Below are positions 22,065-32,675 of a DNA stretch of 64,000 nucleotides, piece by piece. The first letter of the stretch is position 1, and every line of letters starts with the position of its first letter. This stretch comes from Porites lobata. Taxonomy: Eukaryota > Cnidaria > Anthozoa > Scleractinia > Poritidae. The notes beneath the pieces are model-generated. The model saw only the letters and a list, made by a program, of their open reading frames with translations, made no database searches and was not told where the DNA came from. The DNA is taken from assembly GCA_942486035.1 (NCBI GenBank), contig CALNXK010000104.1, forward strand, positions 1,775,001 through 1,839,000, read 5' to 3'. The translations under genes were made by a program, and so were the position numbers.

Positions 22065-22931
22065 GTATGTATAACAAGTATTCACTTATGTACTCCTTTA
22101 CCAGTATGCAAAGAAAGTTGTGTCCGATAGCCAGGGACTAGAGGATTTCAGTTATCGGGCTAGTGAATTCTGTTCTCAATTCACCCTATTGGCAAAAGAA
22201 TTTCTTTTAGGAAATTCGCGTTACAGAAGAACCGTAATCAATCCTGCTCATTCATGACTCTTGGACTGGTACATGCTAGTTGCAGCTTGCACGAATGGTA
22301 AGCTGTAGAAGTGACTTTCTTTGCACCCTGTTTACTCCTCGAGCTAGTTAATGACATAATGTCATGATGTATGAATGCACTGAAGCTCTTGTTTTTGAGT
22401 CTGGATGAAAGTCTTGGTGTTACCATGAAATGGTAAATTCTCTTTGGTGGTTCCAACCTCTGCAAGATTATTATTAATTTTGGGGAATAATTTTTCTGGA
22501 GTTTTTAGTTTTTCATTTTTATAACTCCAGTGTTATGCCACTGGTGTACATTGTATCTCCCATGGTATGTTGTGATCAGTATTTTGTGTAAAGCTTGAAC
22601 TGCTGTCAGTAACAAAATTGTTGTAGAATTTAGTGGTATCCAGGTCATCGATTATAGTGGATTATTGATTAAAAAAAACCTCCAGTAAATGGATATTGAT
22701 CATGGAAAATGTTCACATGAACATCCCCCCAAAATAAAAAATATCTATATTTATAGTTGGCAAATCAGATCTTTCAGTTATCTTATCCTTCTGAGAACGC
22801 TTTTAATTTATGATCATCCTAGGAACATATTTGCTACATTTTCTTTTTATTGGCTTTTATTTGGTTTTATTCATTTTAACAATATTCTGAACACACTGTT
22901 ATTAGTTCATTTTATTAATTTTTTTTAAAGT

Positions 22932-23002
22932 AATTGTTGTTGTAAAGCGCCATTGGACAGCAATGGAAATGGTGCTTTAGAAGTAAATGTTATTATTATT
23001 AT
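22932..23002 (+). repeat. LINE/SINE-like 3' tail with (ATT)n
   Basis: TTGTAAAGCGCCATTGGACA then AATGGTGCTTTAGAAGTAAATG followed by an (ATT)n run. This matches the typical 3' end of L2/CR1-group LINEs and SINEs that borrow their tails (GTAAAGCGC ... GGCGCTTTA, then an ATT microsatellite). Only the tail is recognisable. Confidence 0.55.
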
Positions 23003-23369
23003 TAGAATATTAAAACTTGGGTGTTGTATTTTAAATGTCTCATAAAGTGATGCAGCTTTAATGCATTGATGACCCTTTTCTGATACCTTCCATACATGTA
23101 TGTTTTTTTTGTCATGTTCTAAAACGTGCAACAATGGCTCTGCTTAATTCTCTCTGTGGGTTTGTTAGGGTAATTTTGTTCACATTCGATTGTGCACGTT
23201 GTGTTAAGATGGGTAAAAGACAGGTGGGTAATCGGTAATTAGTATTTAAAACGAGCATTAAGTCCAATTGTAAGTACAGCCCAAAAATCTTGGTGTGTGG
23301 AAAAACACTTTCTACATGACTTGTACCCTTCAAAATTAATAATTTATGCCTTCCTTGTCTTTGTTTCAG

Positions 23370-23431
23370 AGTCCATGCAAACACTCTTTCTGTTTAACAT
23401 GCGCAGAAAAGGGAAATGGAAAATGCCCAAG
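23370..23431 (+). CDS. Hakai-like exon 5 (second half of the RING)
   Basis: Acceptor TTGTTTCAG at 23,369 and donor GTAGAT at 23,432; 62 bases, phase 0 in and phase 2 out. It encodes SPCKHSFCLTCAEKGNGKCP plus the start of an Arg codon. Ligands Cys, His, Cys, Cys and Cys are all present, so the RING is complete once joined to RCGE of exon 6. It is a few residues shorter than CBLL1 between the fourth and fifth ligand pairs. Confidence 0.82.
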
Positions 23432-23506
23432 GTAGATTTAAAATGGATTTCATCATTTTTGTTACCTCAGTACAACTTGGTCTGCCAAAAAATAATGTTT
23501 ACACTC

Positions 23507-23900
23507 AGTGCTATGTCATTAGAAATGTGGTTGCCTTTGGTTGCACTAAGACCTGTTTAATCAAGACCAGGCACTTTGGAGTTCTTAAAAACTCGTTCGA
23601 TTGGGTTTGTGAGTTCCAGAACCAATTAGATTCAATGGTATGCCACTAGAAGTGTGATTGACTTTGGTTGTTCTTGTAATTTTGACTTTAACTTGCTTAA
23701 TCACAAGGCACTTCGGAGTTCTAAACTCGCTCCAAAGGGTTTGCGAGTCCTAGAACCAATTATTACATTCAATGCTATGCCATTAGAAGTGTGGTTGACT
23801 TTGGTTGCTCATGTTATTTTGACCTTAACTTGCTTAATCACAAGGCACTTCCGAGTTCTTAAAAACTCGTTTCAAAGGGTTTGTGAGTTCTAGAATCAAT
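23507..23900 (+). repeat. Three tandem copies of a ~125-138 bp unit
   Basis: Units begin near 23,507, 23,632 and 23,770 with TATG-CATTAGAAGTGTGG-like words. They contain CTTAATCACAAGGCACTT and end with GGGTTTGTGAGTTC-type words. The array is in the intron between Hakai-like exons 5 and 6 and is not coding. Confidence 0.7.
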
Positions 23901-24319
23901 AGTAACTGGAATTTGGAAGTGCGAGGTCATTAGCAGGACTTGAATTTGGGCCACATGGCAAAAAAAAAATCTCAAAATTCAAATGATGAAAAAGAGACGA
24001 AATTCAAAGTTTTGATTAACGTACGAACCAGCCATGCAGCTAAGTTCCTGAAAGTTGCTATTCATGGGTCCAGAGTTGTGTTATTAAGATCCAGCTTATA
24101 AGTAGTCTCCCACCTCCTCGTTTTTGTCTCGTCACACAACGCTCCTCCCTCCTCCCCTTTCCCCTCCCTTTCATGGGGAGTGGTATTGCGTGACGTGACA
24201 AAAAACAGCTGCTTGAGAGACTAACTTACAAGGTATAACGGGATAAATAACCAAAACGGGAGTATTTCCAAAAATTGCCCTTCATCGGGGTCTCTGAATT
24301 CATTTAAATTTTACTTTAT

Positions 24320-24497
24320 GTGTGGGGAAAGTGTTCAGAGGATTGAGCGAGCACCGCTGGGCAGTGTGTATGTATGTTCAGTTGGCGGAAGCCGCTATGG
24401 AATCTCGGGATGTCATTGGAATTATTTCTCCCAGCGAGATTTGCACTCGCACATTAAGAGACGTCATCAAAGAGAGCAGGGGGGAGGGGAGAGTGAT
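24320..24497 (+). CDS. Hakai-like exon 6, 5' part (zinc finger), interrupted
   Basis: With the phase-2 exon 5, the codons read RCGESVQRIERAPLGSVYVC, then a stretch ending FSQRDLHSHIKRRHQREQ and acidic/glycine residues. This matches the C2H2-like second finger of the Hakai dimer domain (CSI...C..SQRDLQAHI-x-H-RH in CBLL1), with about seven extra residues between the cysteines. The two bases before the exon are AT where AG is expected; no nearby AG gives the same frame without losing RCGE. Coding is cut at 24,497 by a Mutator-like element; reading on adds about 20 foreign residues to a stop. Confidence 0.65.
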
Positions 24498-25581
24498 AGA
24501 CTACGAGTAGTCCCCCATTTTTCCTCAGGGATAGTAGAGCGAGCAAAACGCGAGCACACGTGAAAATCACCCCACGCGAGAAAAGGCGACACGCGGCGGG
24601 GAGAGAGAAAAATGAGGGACTACAGACAAAGCCCAAGCTTTTGAACTAATGCGTTGCTCTCACAACGCAAAACTCTGATTGGCTCTTCCATGGAAATCTG
24701 TCAACATCTGTCAAAAACGCGCCAGCCGCTATCAACACTTGACATAATCATAATTTGCAGAACAAATAACTAGAGTTGCTCTTGTAGCAGCAACTAAGAA
24801 GAAAGCCAACCCGGCAACTGATGAGGTTCGCGGGGAGAACCGAAACCATGGTCTTGCCTGATCACAGAGTGGGAATAACAGAACAGTCGCAAGGCTGTTA
24901 CAAATGTAAGCTTTTTCAAAAGTTATCAAGGGAGGAACTACGCACTCCAGTCCAAAGACTCACATTATTCTTGGCCGCATTGAAGAGCTTTACTTTTCAA
25001 AAGAGGTCAAAGAAAATGCTCTTGTATCAGAGGGCAAATCATGCCGACCATAAACAATAACTGCAGAAAATTAATATGCGTGTCACGACCTTTCAGTATG
25101 ACTAAGCGACAAAAATCACATTTGCTCAGTCAAAACGTTTTCCTCCAGAGAATAATCTACCCGTCTGGGAAAAAAAAATTATTTGAACAAGCAGCATTTT
25201 AGCATGAGTAAAAGTCGTGTGTTGCCTACACTATCAAGTTCTTCACGCGAAACAGCCGTGAAGAAAATTAGTATCTGGGTTTTCTTTTGCCTGCAATAAA
25301 TATCCCCGGCCCGCAGTTTACCAATGACAAGAGCAATGATAGCTCAATGAGGGAAGGAATCCCATTGGATGCGCTTAATTGATTTGGAAGGGGATGCACT
25401 CTTCACACTCCAAAATCAGTCGGCCGTGAAGGGTCAAAAGCTTGGGCTTTGTCTGTAGTCCCTCATTTTTCTCTCTCCCCGCTGCGTGTCGCCTTTTCTC
25501 GCGTGGGGTGATTTTCACGCCCTCTCGCGTTTCGCTCGCTCTACTATCCCTGAGGAAAAATGGGGGACTACTCGTAGTCTA
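24498..25581. mobile_element. Mutator-like TIR element inside the Hakai-like coding exon
   Basis: TIRs of about 140 bp: AGACTACGAGTAGTCCCCCA at the left, its complement at the right. The arms continue through TTTTTCCTCAGGGATAGTAG and GCGACACGC words to AAAGCCCAAGCTTTTGA. The flanking direct repeat is GGAGAGTGA(T), at 24,488-24,497 and 25,582-25,591, a 9-10 bp duplication typical of Mutator-like elements. The ~800 bp interior has no transposase; the 79-codon ORF at 24,821 has no motif. The same TIR family forms the 188 bp copy at 9,816-10,003. Confidence 0.85.
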
Positions 25582-25591
25582 GGAGAGTGAT

Positions 25592-26236
25592 GGAGGAGGG
25601 GAAGCTGAGAATGAGATACAGTGCACTATGTTTCCTCAGGCAGCCCCCTTTTTCCCAGCCCCCTCCATGAGACCATTCCAGCGGTGCCCCCGCACCCCAT
25701 GTTGCCAGTGAAAAGACCCTTTGGCAATGTAGGAACTGTACCAGTCATGGATGGCCAGCATTTCCCTGCTGTACCCACTATACTTCGGGAAACGTTCTTT
25801 ATGGAAGGACCGCGTCAGCAACATCCTGTGGTCAGTAGTTTTCCCTTACAAGGTCCTGCACCAGTCCCTATGCAACACGTCCCTCAAGGCAGCTTTCCTC
25901 GGCCCGAGCAAGGACCTTCTCCAAGATTTGAAGAGATGTGAGTGTCCAGGCCAATGGCCCCATCTCCTATCGAGGAATGCTTTGGACACAGGCCAGTGGG
26001 ATCTGGTTTTCCAGGAAGGTTTCCGGGACCTTAGCGGTCCCATGTGTACCTGGATTCCAGGAGAACGGGGACCTCCTCTAAGAGGAGAAAGAGACTGGAT
26101 TCCACCTCCAGGGCATGGCGATAGGGACTGGATACCTCCTCGGAGTGTGGCAAACATGGTTCCCCATGGGGCTCCTCCCCAAGGAAGACACCACCCCCCT
26201 CCAACCCGAGACCCTCATATTTGTCCAGTGTTTTGA
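25592..26236 (+). pseudogene. Hakai-like proline-rich C-terminal part, frame-broken
   Basis: Directly after the duplicated target site the open frame resumes (GGGEAENEIQCTMFPQAAPF). Proline-rich coding continues in a shifted frame (PSPLHETIPAVPPHPMLPVK to PRFEEM), meets TGA at 25,939, stays readable behind it (MAPSPIEECFGHRPVGSGFP), then shifts again to a frame with two DWIPP repeats (RGERDWIPPPGHGDRDWIPP) and ends at a TGA at 26,234-26,236. The composition (Pro, Gly, His, Arg) fits the disordered tail of Hakai. The C/T homopolymers at the first shift could hide sequencing errors. Confidence 0.6.
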
Positions 26237-26881
26237 ATTTCTTTTTTTTTTCTTTTTACATTTACCTGTAGTTGATAATGTGGCTTACGATAGTTTCTAC
26301 TGCAGATTCAGCGTGCACTAAATTTTAGATACACTGGAGCATGGTGGGTAGCATATATTTTTGAAGACTGTGCGTTGCCTCTGAAAAGTTGATCCTTTGC
26401 TACTAAACCCCTTGTATAGCAATTCCAAGTAATCAAAAATGATGATTTTTCCCTGTCTTGTTCTGCAATGTCTTTTAGGTCTCATTATGTTTGGAGGGGA
26501 CTTTTTGACAAGTTTTTTCCCAGAAGCTGGGGTTCAAGAACGAATGAAAGAACATGGGAGAGATCCACTATGAAAAATCAAGTATGAACAACATTCTATT
26601 TATTGAAAAGAATTTGCTTGATTAAGAGTCAAAGTGCTGTTCACATATAAATTCATTTGGTTAATAAGACCAAGTATAAAAATAATTTTAATTTTGGACA
26701 TAAAGAGTTTGTATTTTCAGGTATACTTCTGATGGAAGTACATTTGTACACTATTTACTGCCTGTGACAGAGGAGTTGTTCGCAAGTAAGTCATACTCGG
26801 TGGTAATTGGCATGCATTAAAATGATCTCTTGACTAGCCAATAACAATATCAATTTGCAACTATTCTTAAATCAACAGGCT

Positions 26882-27021
26882 CCAGTTGTTCAAACATTGG
26901 ATAGTGCTATCCACCAGATAATAATCTATCTAGTGGATAACGCAACTGGTTTCCTTGGTACTTATCTGTTGGATAGTGATCTGTGCAGTGGATAGCCCTA
27001 TCCAATGTTTGAACAACCAGG
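26882..27021. repeat. Fold-back MITE, 140 bp
   Basis: CCAGTTGTTCAAACATTGGA at the left and its near-perfect complement at the right bound internal GGATAGTGxTATCCACTG words that also pair. No ORF. It lies between two of the exon-like blocks. Confidence 0.8.
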
Positions 27022-27675
27022 GCCAGATGTTGATTACTGTTAAACCTCTAAAAAGTAGCCCCCATTATGTGACCACCCTCTTTTTCGCATACATGTAGTC
27101 ACCAGGACTACTAAAATTGTCAGTAAATCATTGAAAATAGAAAATCTGTTAATATTAAGTGTTTACTCTGAAGGTTTTAATTACCAAATGAATCAATAGG
27201 GGTTAGATTGTGGGTACAACTTAAATTAAATTCAACTCCTACTTTGTAGCTGTCACTTCCTTAAAAAAAATCAGCCGTATTAATTTTAGTGGAATAAGTG
27301 TGAAGTGAATTATCATCATGAGCTGGGTTTATTTAATTCTGCTTCCAAAACCATTTACATATTTTTTAAAATGAACCTTAAATTTATATATATTTTCGGT
27401 TTGTGAATTTCATGAAGACTGTTCATAATTTGTTCTTACAGATATCGACGTTTTCCTGATCATCACGAGTTTGTAGAGGATTTGTTCTGTCACTCAGATG
27501 CTGTGGAGGATATTGATATTTCACCTTATGATGAATGTATCTTTAGCTCTATGCATTTTAAATGTACTTCTAATTCTCAGCAGACATGATTGTTCATAGC
27601 CTTATATAACATAACCAACATTTCAGGATGCCACCTACAGTTTCTTTGCGAAGTTATATCTGAGAAACGAGCATA

Positions 27676-27940
27676 GAACTTTTGTTATACTGATGATGTG
27701 TCACTACTCACTGCCCAGATCTAAGTACAGGTAGTGGCCAGTACCGGATCCAGACCTTTAATAAAGGGGGAGCCCAGTCATCCAGACCCTTAGATAAGGA
27801 CGGGGGGGCGGTCTCCCAAAAATTTCTTTTTGCTCTTCGGGCCTCAGTTTGGTCTACAACTAAGTCGTGGGGGGGGGGGGGGGGGCCTTCCCCTCCCCTG
27901 GATCCGCCACTGGTGGCACATCATCAGTATAGAATTTAAG
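27676..27940. repeat. Two nested short TIR repeats with G-run
   Basis: The outer arms are TATACTGATGATGTG and, in reverse, CACATCATCAGTATA. The inner arms are CCAGTACCGGATCCAG and CTGGATCCGCCACTGG; inside is a G-run near 27,870-27,887. The inner CAGTGGCGGATCCAG end is also found at 44,524. At 27,940-27,997 half of the 29,258 MITE follows (GGAGATCAGTCTGGAGAATT to GGGCTTAAAGGGGTAAC). Confidence 0.55.
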
Positions 27941-28540
27941 AATATTTATGGAGATCAGTCTGGAGAATTTGTAGGTGGATATTGGGCTTAAAGGGGTAAC
28001 GGCTTTGATATACCAGTGCCACATCCTCACTTAAAAATCCACAGGAAGAGCAATCTTTCTTGTTCCTTAGTTTGACTGTGGTTTCATTTGTTCTCCGTAA
28101 TATAATTTTCTTAATAGATTTAGTAACAGCATCAAAGGACCAAACTGTTGGTGTATATCCAATGGGACCACCAAGTCACGGCATCACAGAGTATGGAGAG
28201 ATAAGATAACAACAGAGTACATACCAGCCTTCTGTTGACTGCCTGCAATCACCTAAAGATCCAAAAGTCAGGGTCAACCCCTGAGGAAAGGGGTCTGAAA
28301 ATTCAGGGGTGTTGGATTTTGTATAAAATGTACTGGATTCTTAATGGGATGTGGCCATCATATGCAAGCTATAATCATGGAAAGGAAGCCATCAAATTAT
28401 CATAGTATAATGGTGGTGACTCTCAGTCCACAAAAAATAGCCTTGGCCAGTCACATGTAGTAAGCTTGTTTGCCATGTTTGATCAGAGGGCTACTAACTT
28501 ACATTTGGGGGAAAGTGAGATGTTATGCAATCTGAATCTG

Positions 28541-28546
28541 GAATAA
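28541..28546 (+). terminator. Candidate polyadenylation signal
   Basis: AATAAA, about 330 bases after the TAA of the WD40-like exon cluster. It could end that transcript; inference only. Confidence 0.3.
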
Positions 28547-28559
28547 AGACTTCTCAAGC

Positions 28560-29257
28560 TCATTAATAATTCATAATTCAAGCCCACCAGTCAACACCTG
28601 TATACTACATCACATGGATGCGTTTGGATACCCAATGAAAAAGTAGACGAAAATCTTTAAAGATTTGGATACATTATCCAAATGTTGACTGATTCTAGAA
28701 AAATCATGTGACATGAATAAATTAATTCTACGTAAATAATGTCTCATGCAAACAACAAGCATTTATTTCTTTTAAAGAATGTGACAGAATAGTTGGGTAA
28801 TTCACATATTATCACAGTTCGGAATGTCCCAAAACTACAGGAAGAAACAACACAAGTTGCACATAGTTAAAATGCAAAGCACAAATAAAACCTTTCAAAA
28901 TCAGTTGAAATGATACTTTTTGTCAATAACAGCCAATGGATTTAATGCATCCTCACCATTTTTCTCTACCAGGAAACGTTTTAAGCCACAGACAATCGGC
29001 CGTAAAGCGTCCGAGTCTTGCCATTCTAGAAAAATCTGTAACGCTCATTTGTTCTTGTAAACTGTAGATTTCAGAACAGAATTGATAACAAACTCTTTTT
29101 GCTCGTCAAAAGTTTTGGGTGTCTGAAACATTGAACTTGATTCATCCATGTCGTACAAAAGCTGAACATGATAAACACCAAATTAAGTTGGATGACTCCC
29201 AAATAATACATTCCATCCAAACAGTTGTTATCACACTCTATAGCTATATAGCTATTG
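28560..29257. other. Non-coding stretch, no gene seen
   Basis: AT-rich sequence with no supported ORF and no clear repeat partner in the window. Confidence 0.4.
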
Positions 29258-29484
29258 TTTAACCCTTTAAGTCCCAATAGTGATCAACATCAATTTTCTC
29301 CTGAGGATATCCATAGATTGGCAAGAGAAAAGGTTATGAGAGTGACTATGAGAGTTAATAAAATGATCACCAGAGCGAAAATACCTTGATCTTTTATCAA
29401 ATTCTCTCAACTAATTCTTAAAGGAAATATATGGAGATCAGTTTGGAGAATTTGTATGTGGATATTGGGGCTTAAAGGGTTAAA
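29258..29484. repeat. TTTAACCCTTTAAG inverted-repeat MITE
   Basis: The left end TTTAACCCTTTAAGTCCCAA and the right end read in reverse, TTTAACCCTTTAAGCCCCAA, bound 227 bp. Arms continue with CTCC-x-GATATCCA-like and GGAGATCAGTTTGGAGAATT words. A half copy is at 27,940-27,997. No ORF. Confidence 0.7.
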
Positions 29485-30536
29485 CACAAAAACGAAGCAA
29501 CAATAAATGAATAATAATAGTCAGCCACTTGCTTAACAAACTATACCAAAAACTGGTGCTTTGTGCTTCGTCAGGGTATCCAGACACCTCAGAACAATAA
29601 AGGCACGAGGCTGAAGTTCTCGGTGTCTGGATACCCCGATGAAGCTGGCTCGCACTCGTTTTTGATACATTACTTAAAAGTTAATCAACAAGTGATTATA
29701 ATTATCAATTTTGATTATTATCCCTAGTAGCCAAGGTGCAGTTAGTTATACATTGTCTAGCAATCAGTCCAGTACTTCAGGATTTTCAAGCCGCTAGCCT
29801 TAAAAGAAATCAGTCTTAAGGATGAGGATATTGTTGTTAAGAAGCTTGCCCTTACTCAGGACTGGCACCAAGGGCTGGGGGCCAGGGCTACTATGAGCAT
29901 GATCACCGGCTACTTTTATAAGGAACAAAAGAAAAACAAAACCCACCAATCATCGTAGCTAGTTGTTTAATTCCCCACCACCTACTAATTGCATATACCC
30001 AGCAACTTGATATCTTAGTGCCAGTCCTGCCTTACTGTTTTATTTGGATCCTCAGAAACTTTCCAAGAAGGATGTTGTCTGGATTACAATATTAATATTA
30101 CCCTCAGTGGGTGTAACACAGTAAACACAAAAAGTGTAATACTAAGTATTAAAGAGTTCCTTACAATGAAAATTGGGTATAAACGTTATTTCATGTCGGA
30201 AAAACTAAGAAAAATGCAACTTATTTATCCAATTTTTTTGTTCATATCACCCTATTCGAGACTTTGCCACTCAGAGATCAGTCTTTCATTTATGCAAAAT
30301 ATTACTCTTATGTGGCAGAGCCTGGGCAAATAGGCAGGCGTACCCCCGTCTTTTGGTTTTTTTTTCTTAGCCCAGAAATCCTTGGGGTCGTTACATAGTA
30401 GAATGTTCGCGTGACAAGCACGGGAAAGGTTGCGTGACAACCAAATGAACGTCTGTGTGGCACCCAACTGCTGATTTCGTTCTTTCTGCGAAGTCTTTTG
30501 TGTTCTCCTTTTGTCCTCATTTATCTCCTTTTATTC
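29485..30536. other. Non-coding stretch with one small hairpin
   Basis: A hairpin with arms GGGTATCCAGACACC and GGTGTCTGGATACCC is at about 29,573-29,638. Otherwise there is nothing coding; the ORFs at 30,252-30,520 show no motif. Confidence 0.45.
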
Positions 30537-30970
30537 TTAACCCTTCAAGTTTCGTAAGTATGCTGCGTACTCCTTTGGAAGAAGATCCTCTCCTTCAAGT
30601 ATTTCATTGAGATAAATTTCGCTTGGCTTTAGCCCACCTTTGACACATTCCTTATTCGCTTTGTACGCAATTGCATCTACGACTTTCCCGTTTCTCTTTT
30701 CCACTTTAACGATCACTCGGTGAAAACGATTGCCTTCATGAATGTGCTCGTGATCCATTTTACACATGCTTCCATTCTCGCAGATGTATAAAGCGCCATG
30801 AACCGCGGAACCTTCGTCTGGGGTGATATTAGCGTAACCAAAACCATCATCTTTCCAGTTGGTGTTGAAGACAAAGCGATATCCGCGAAGCACTGCGCTC
30901 TCGCGAGAAGTGATTCACTTAGATTTGATCCAAAAGCAAAATACAGCTCCTTCCCTTCCATACCCAACAA
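30537..30970 (-). pseudogene. Second gamma-glutamylcyclotransferase-like copy, frameshifted
   Basis: On the minus strand from 30,970 the frame encodes MLGMEGKELYFAFGSNLSES. It then loses homology, which resumes one frame over as AVLRGYRFVFNTNWKDDGFG and continues to GLKPSEIYLNEILEGEDLLP and KEYAAYLRNLKG. Compared with 13,348-13,824, the gap between SNLS and the AVLRG motif is 28 bp shorter, which is not a multiple of three, so the N-terminal loop and the body cannot be joined. The body has no ATG near its start. The catalytic Glu is still recognisable (HEG-x-x-x-RV), with four extra residues before it. Confidence 0.8.
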
Positions 30971-31260
30971 CGGTTTGCTCCCAAATTCATTTAAAACACT
31001 TTTTAGGCTATCCAGAGTATTTTAGATCTCTAGAAATGCATTCTAAGGGGCGCTATAAAATTTGTATCTGTTCGGTCATCAGTAGGGGAACTTGAGCCTT
31101 TTCGAAATTACGAGGGCTTTAGTATTATTTTCGCGAAAATTTTGGATGCAATTTAGCGCATTACGAAAAAGAATTTTTTTTTATTCTTCTCTCTATCACA
31201 TTTTTGAATCCCAAAATTTTGGGTTTCGCTTTTCCGACGAAAAATAGTCTACCCTGGGGT
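30960..31260 (-). repeat. Fragment of the 52-59 kb long-TIR family
   Basis: Read on the minus strand, words such as TTTATAGCGCC-CCTTAGAATGCATTTCTAGA, ACTCTGGATAGCCTAAAAAG and TAATTTCGAAAAGGCTCAAG closely match 53,610-53,840 and 54,045-54,110 inside the long-TIR family. The fragment abuts the 5' end of the frameshifted GGCT-like copy. This suggests, but does not prove, that the copy was moved as element cargo. Confidence 0.55.
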
Positions 31261-32675
31261 GTGAAATGTGAAAAATCATCAAACTTCAGAAAATCGTAGG
31301 GAATTCATTAGATAAGCTTCGAAAATTGTACAGGAATGGAACGGCCATCTAGAAATTTTTAGCCTTCCACAAGTAATAGAAAATTCTAGGCAATACTTGC
31401 TTCTCCGAAAGATATTTTACAGAAAGCAGTCGCTGGGTGCCCCTGATATTGTCATAGTGGGGATACCACAGGTAGACCACGTTGCAATTTTTCCTCACGT
31501 TATTTGGCTCTATAGGGGACGGACTATTGGAAAAGTGATGGGGGCGGGGGGCTGGGGAAGAAACGAAAACAAAATCAAGCGAGGGAAAACGTCCCCCAAA
31601 AAAATTCATTCAAAGTGAAACTCAAAGAAAAAAAAATCATGGAAAGGTCGGGCCCGCTATTTCACTAAAACCAGAATGATTCTCTGTTTGCCAGAGACTT
31701 CTCGCGCGGTTTGTCTTTAATCATAGAGCCACGCGCGAAAAGAGTTTTTTTCTCATGGCTCTGCCGCTCGTATCTTCGGCTTTTGGCCGACAAGGAAGAT
31801 TCCCGCCACACGCAAGAAAAAAATTTCTGGTACTCAAGGTACCAGAATGACAACATCTTTTGGTGGGTAAGGGGAAAACCTCTGCCTAAGCAAGAGAAGA
31901 CAAGACAAAATTAGAAATTGATTAATAACTCTTTTGAAAAAAAAGTATATTACGATATGTGACTTTACAGATTATAAACACAGATGAGTTTTTAGCTCCG
32001 ATATTTTCGAGGAAGACATGAAAAACTCAGCGACTTTTTTTTGAATAGATCTACATCAGAGATTTTTTAAGCCCTTCACTAGCAGGCTACAATGCTTTTC
32101 AAGTCTACAATAGTCAACTAGCTGCACCTAATGTTGTAAACTTGGTAAAACATTATTTGCTGCACGTTCATTCAACTGTACTATACAGTTCACATTTATA
32201 AATCACCTCTTTCCACAACATAATCATGCAGTGTTCACTTGGACTTTTTTTGCTAGGAGTCAACGCCATTCCGCAATATTTTCATATTTTCCTATGTTTT
32301 GATCATTTCTCAAATTTAAAATGCTCATAAATCACTCGTCAGATAAAAATAACTACAGTATAACGGCATAGTCCAGCTATAAAGCTGTAGTTTCTGGATA
32401 CCAGCGTTTCTATCAAGACATTGCACATGAGTTCGCTCTGTGTAAGACGTTACAACAGCACAAGGATTTACACAGCGCTCTGACGGCCTGTGAAATCCAG
32501 GCTGCTCAAAACTTCATAGATTCCCTAGTCCCATAAGAGCAAAAAGATAAGTGTATACCAGTTATAAAAATATTAGTATTATGAGTCATAACAGTAAACT
32601 TGAATGGTAAAAGTCGAGATAAAAATTTACGACGTAGTTTTTTTGGTGAGTATTTCTCAGTATGTATATAATAAA
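31261..32675. other. Non-coding stretch with decayed repeats
   Basis: The segment 31,660-31,860 contains GTACTCAAGGTACCAG and CGCGCGGTTTGTCTTTAAT words typical of a short fold-back element. The ORFs on both strands there are by-products. No gene is supported. Confidence 0.4.

Larger units (their letters stand above)
16751..26236 (+). pseudogene. Hakai/CBLL1-like RING E3 ligase gene, apparently disrupted
   Basis: Seven exon-like blocks in the order and phase of a Hakai gene. Hakai is a RING-type E3 ubiquitin ligase that acts on phosphorylated targets such as E-cadherin and is also an accessory subunit of the m6A writer complex. Visible signatures are the basic RRNISLKLKAKSK start (like RRRIPIKL in CBLL1), WDHQ before the RING, RING cysteines in LCEKCSLP, SPCKHSFCLTC and KCPRC, then VQRIE, SQRDLHSHIKRRH and a proline-rich tail. 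Damage: the acceptor of exon 6 reads AT instead of AG at 24,318-24,319; a 1.08 kb Mutator-like element splits the last coding exon at 24,498; the tail needs at least one frame change near 25,640-25,680, has a TGA at 25,939-25,941 and another frame change near 26,030. Homopolymer indels could be assembly errors, but the insertion and acceptor change are harder to explain that way. A truncated but RING-containing product remains conceivable. Confidence 0.72.
26479..28209 (+). pseudogene. Exon cluster ending in a WD40-like repeat
   Basis: Four exon-like blocks: 26,479-26,581, 26,721-26,785, 27,442-27,536 and 28,118-28,209. The last two join in phase to HSDAVEDIDISPYDEYLVTA then SKDQTVGVYPMGPP and a TAA at 28,207. 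That is the spacing of a WD40 blade (His, then D-I-x-x-S-P, then V-T-A-S-x-D-x-T-V). The second block (TSDGSTFVHYLLPVTEELFA) fits the third only if one base is restored at its donor (CGCAAGTAAGTC), suggesting a lost G. No N-terminal exons or start are found, so this may be a gene fragment. The protein was not recognised. Confidence 0.4.

Noticed and set aside
25636..26157. Minus-strand ORFs opposite the Hakai tail
   Set aside because: They are shadows of the G+C-rich proline codons on the plus strand.
25751..26236. Separate 161-codon gene
   Set aside because: Only its second half looks like protein, and that half is the continuation of the Hakai-like proline-rich tail in a shifted frame.
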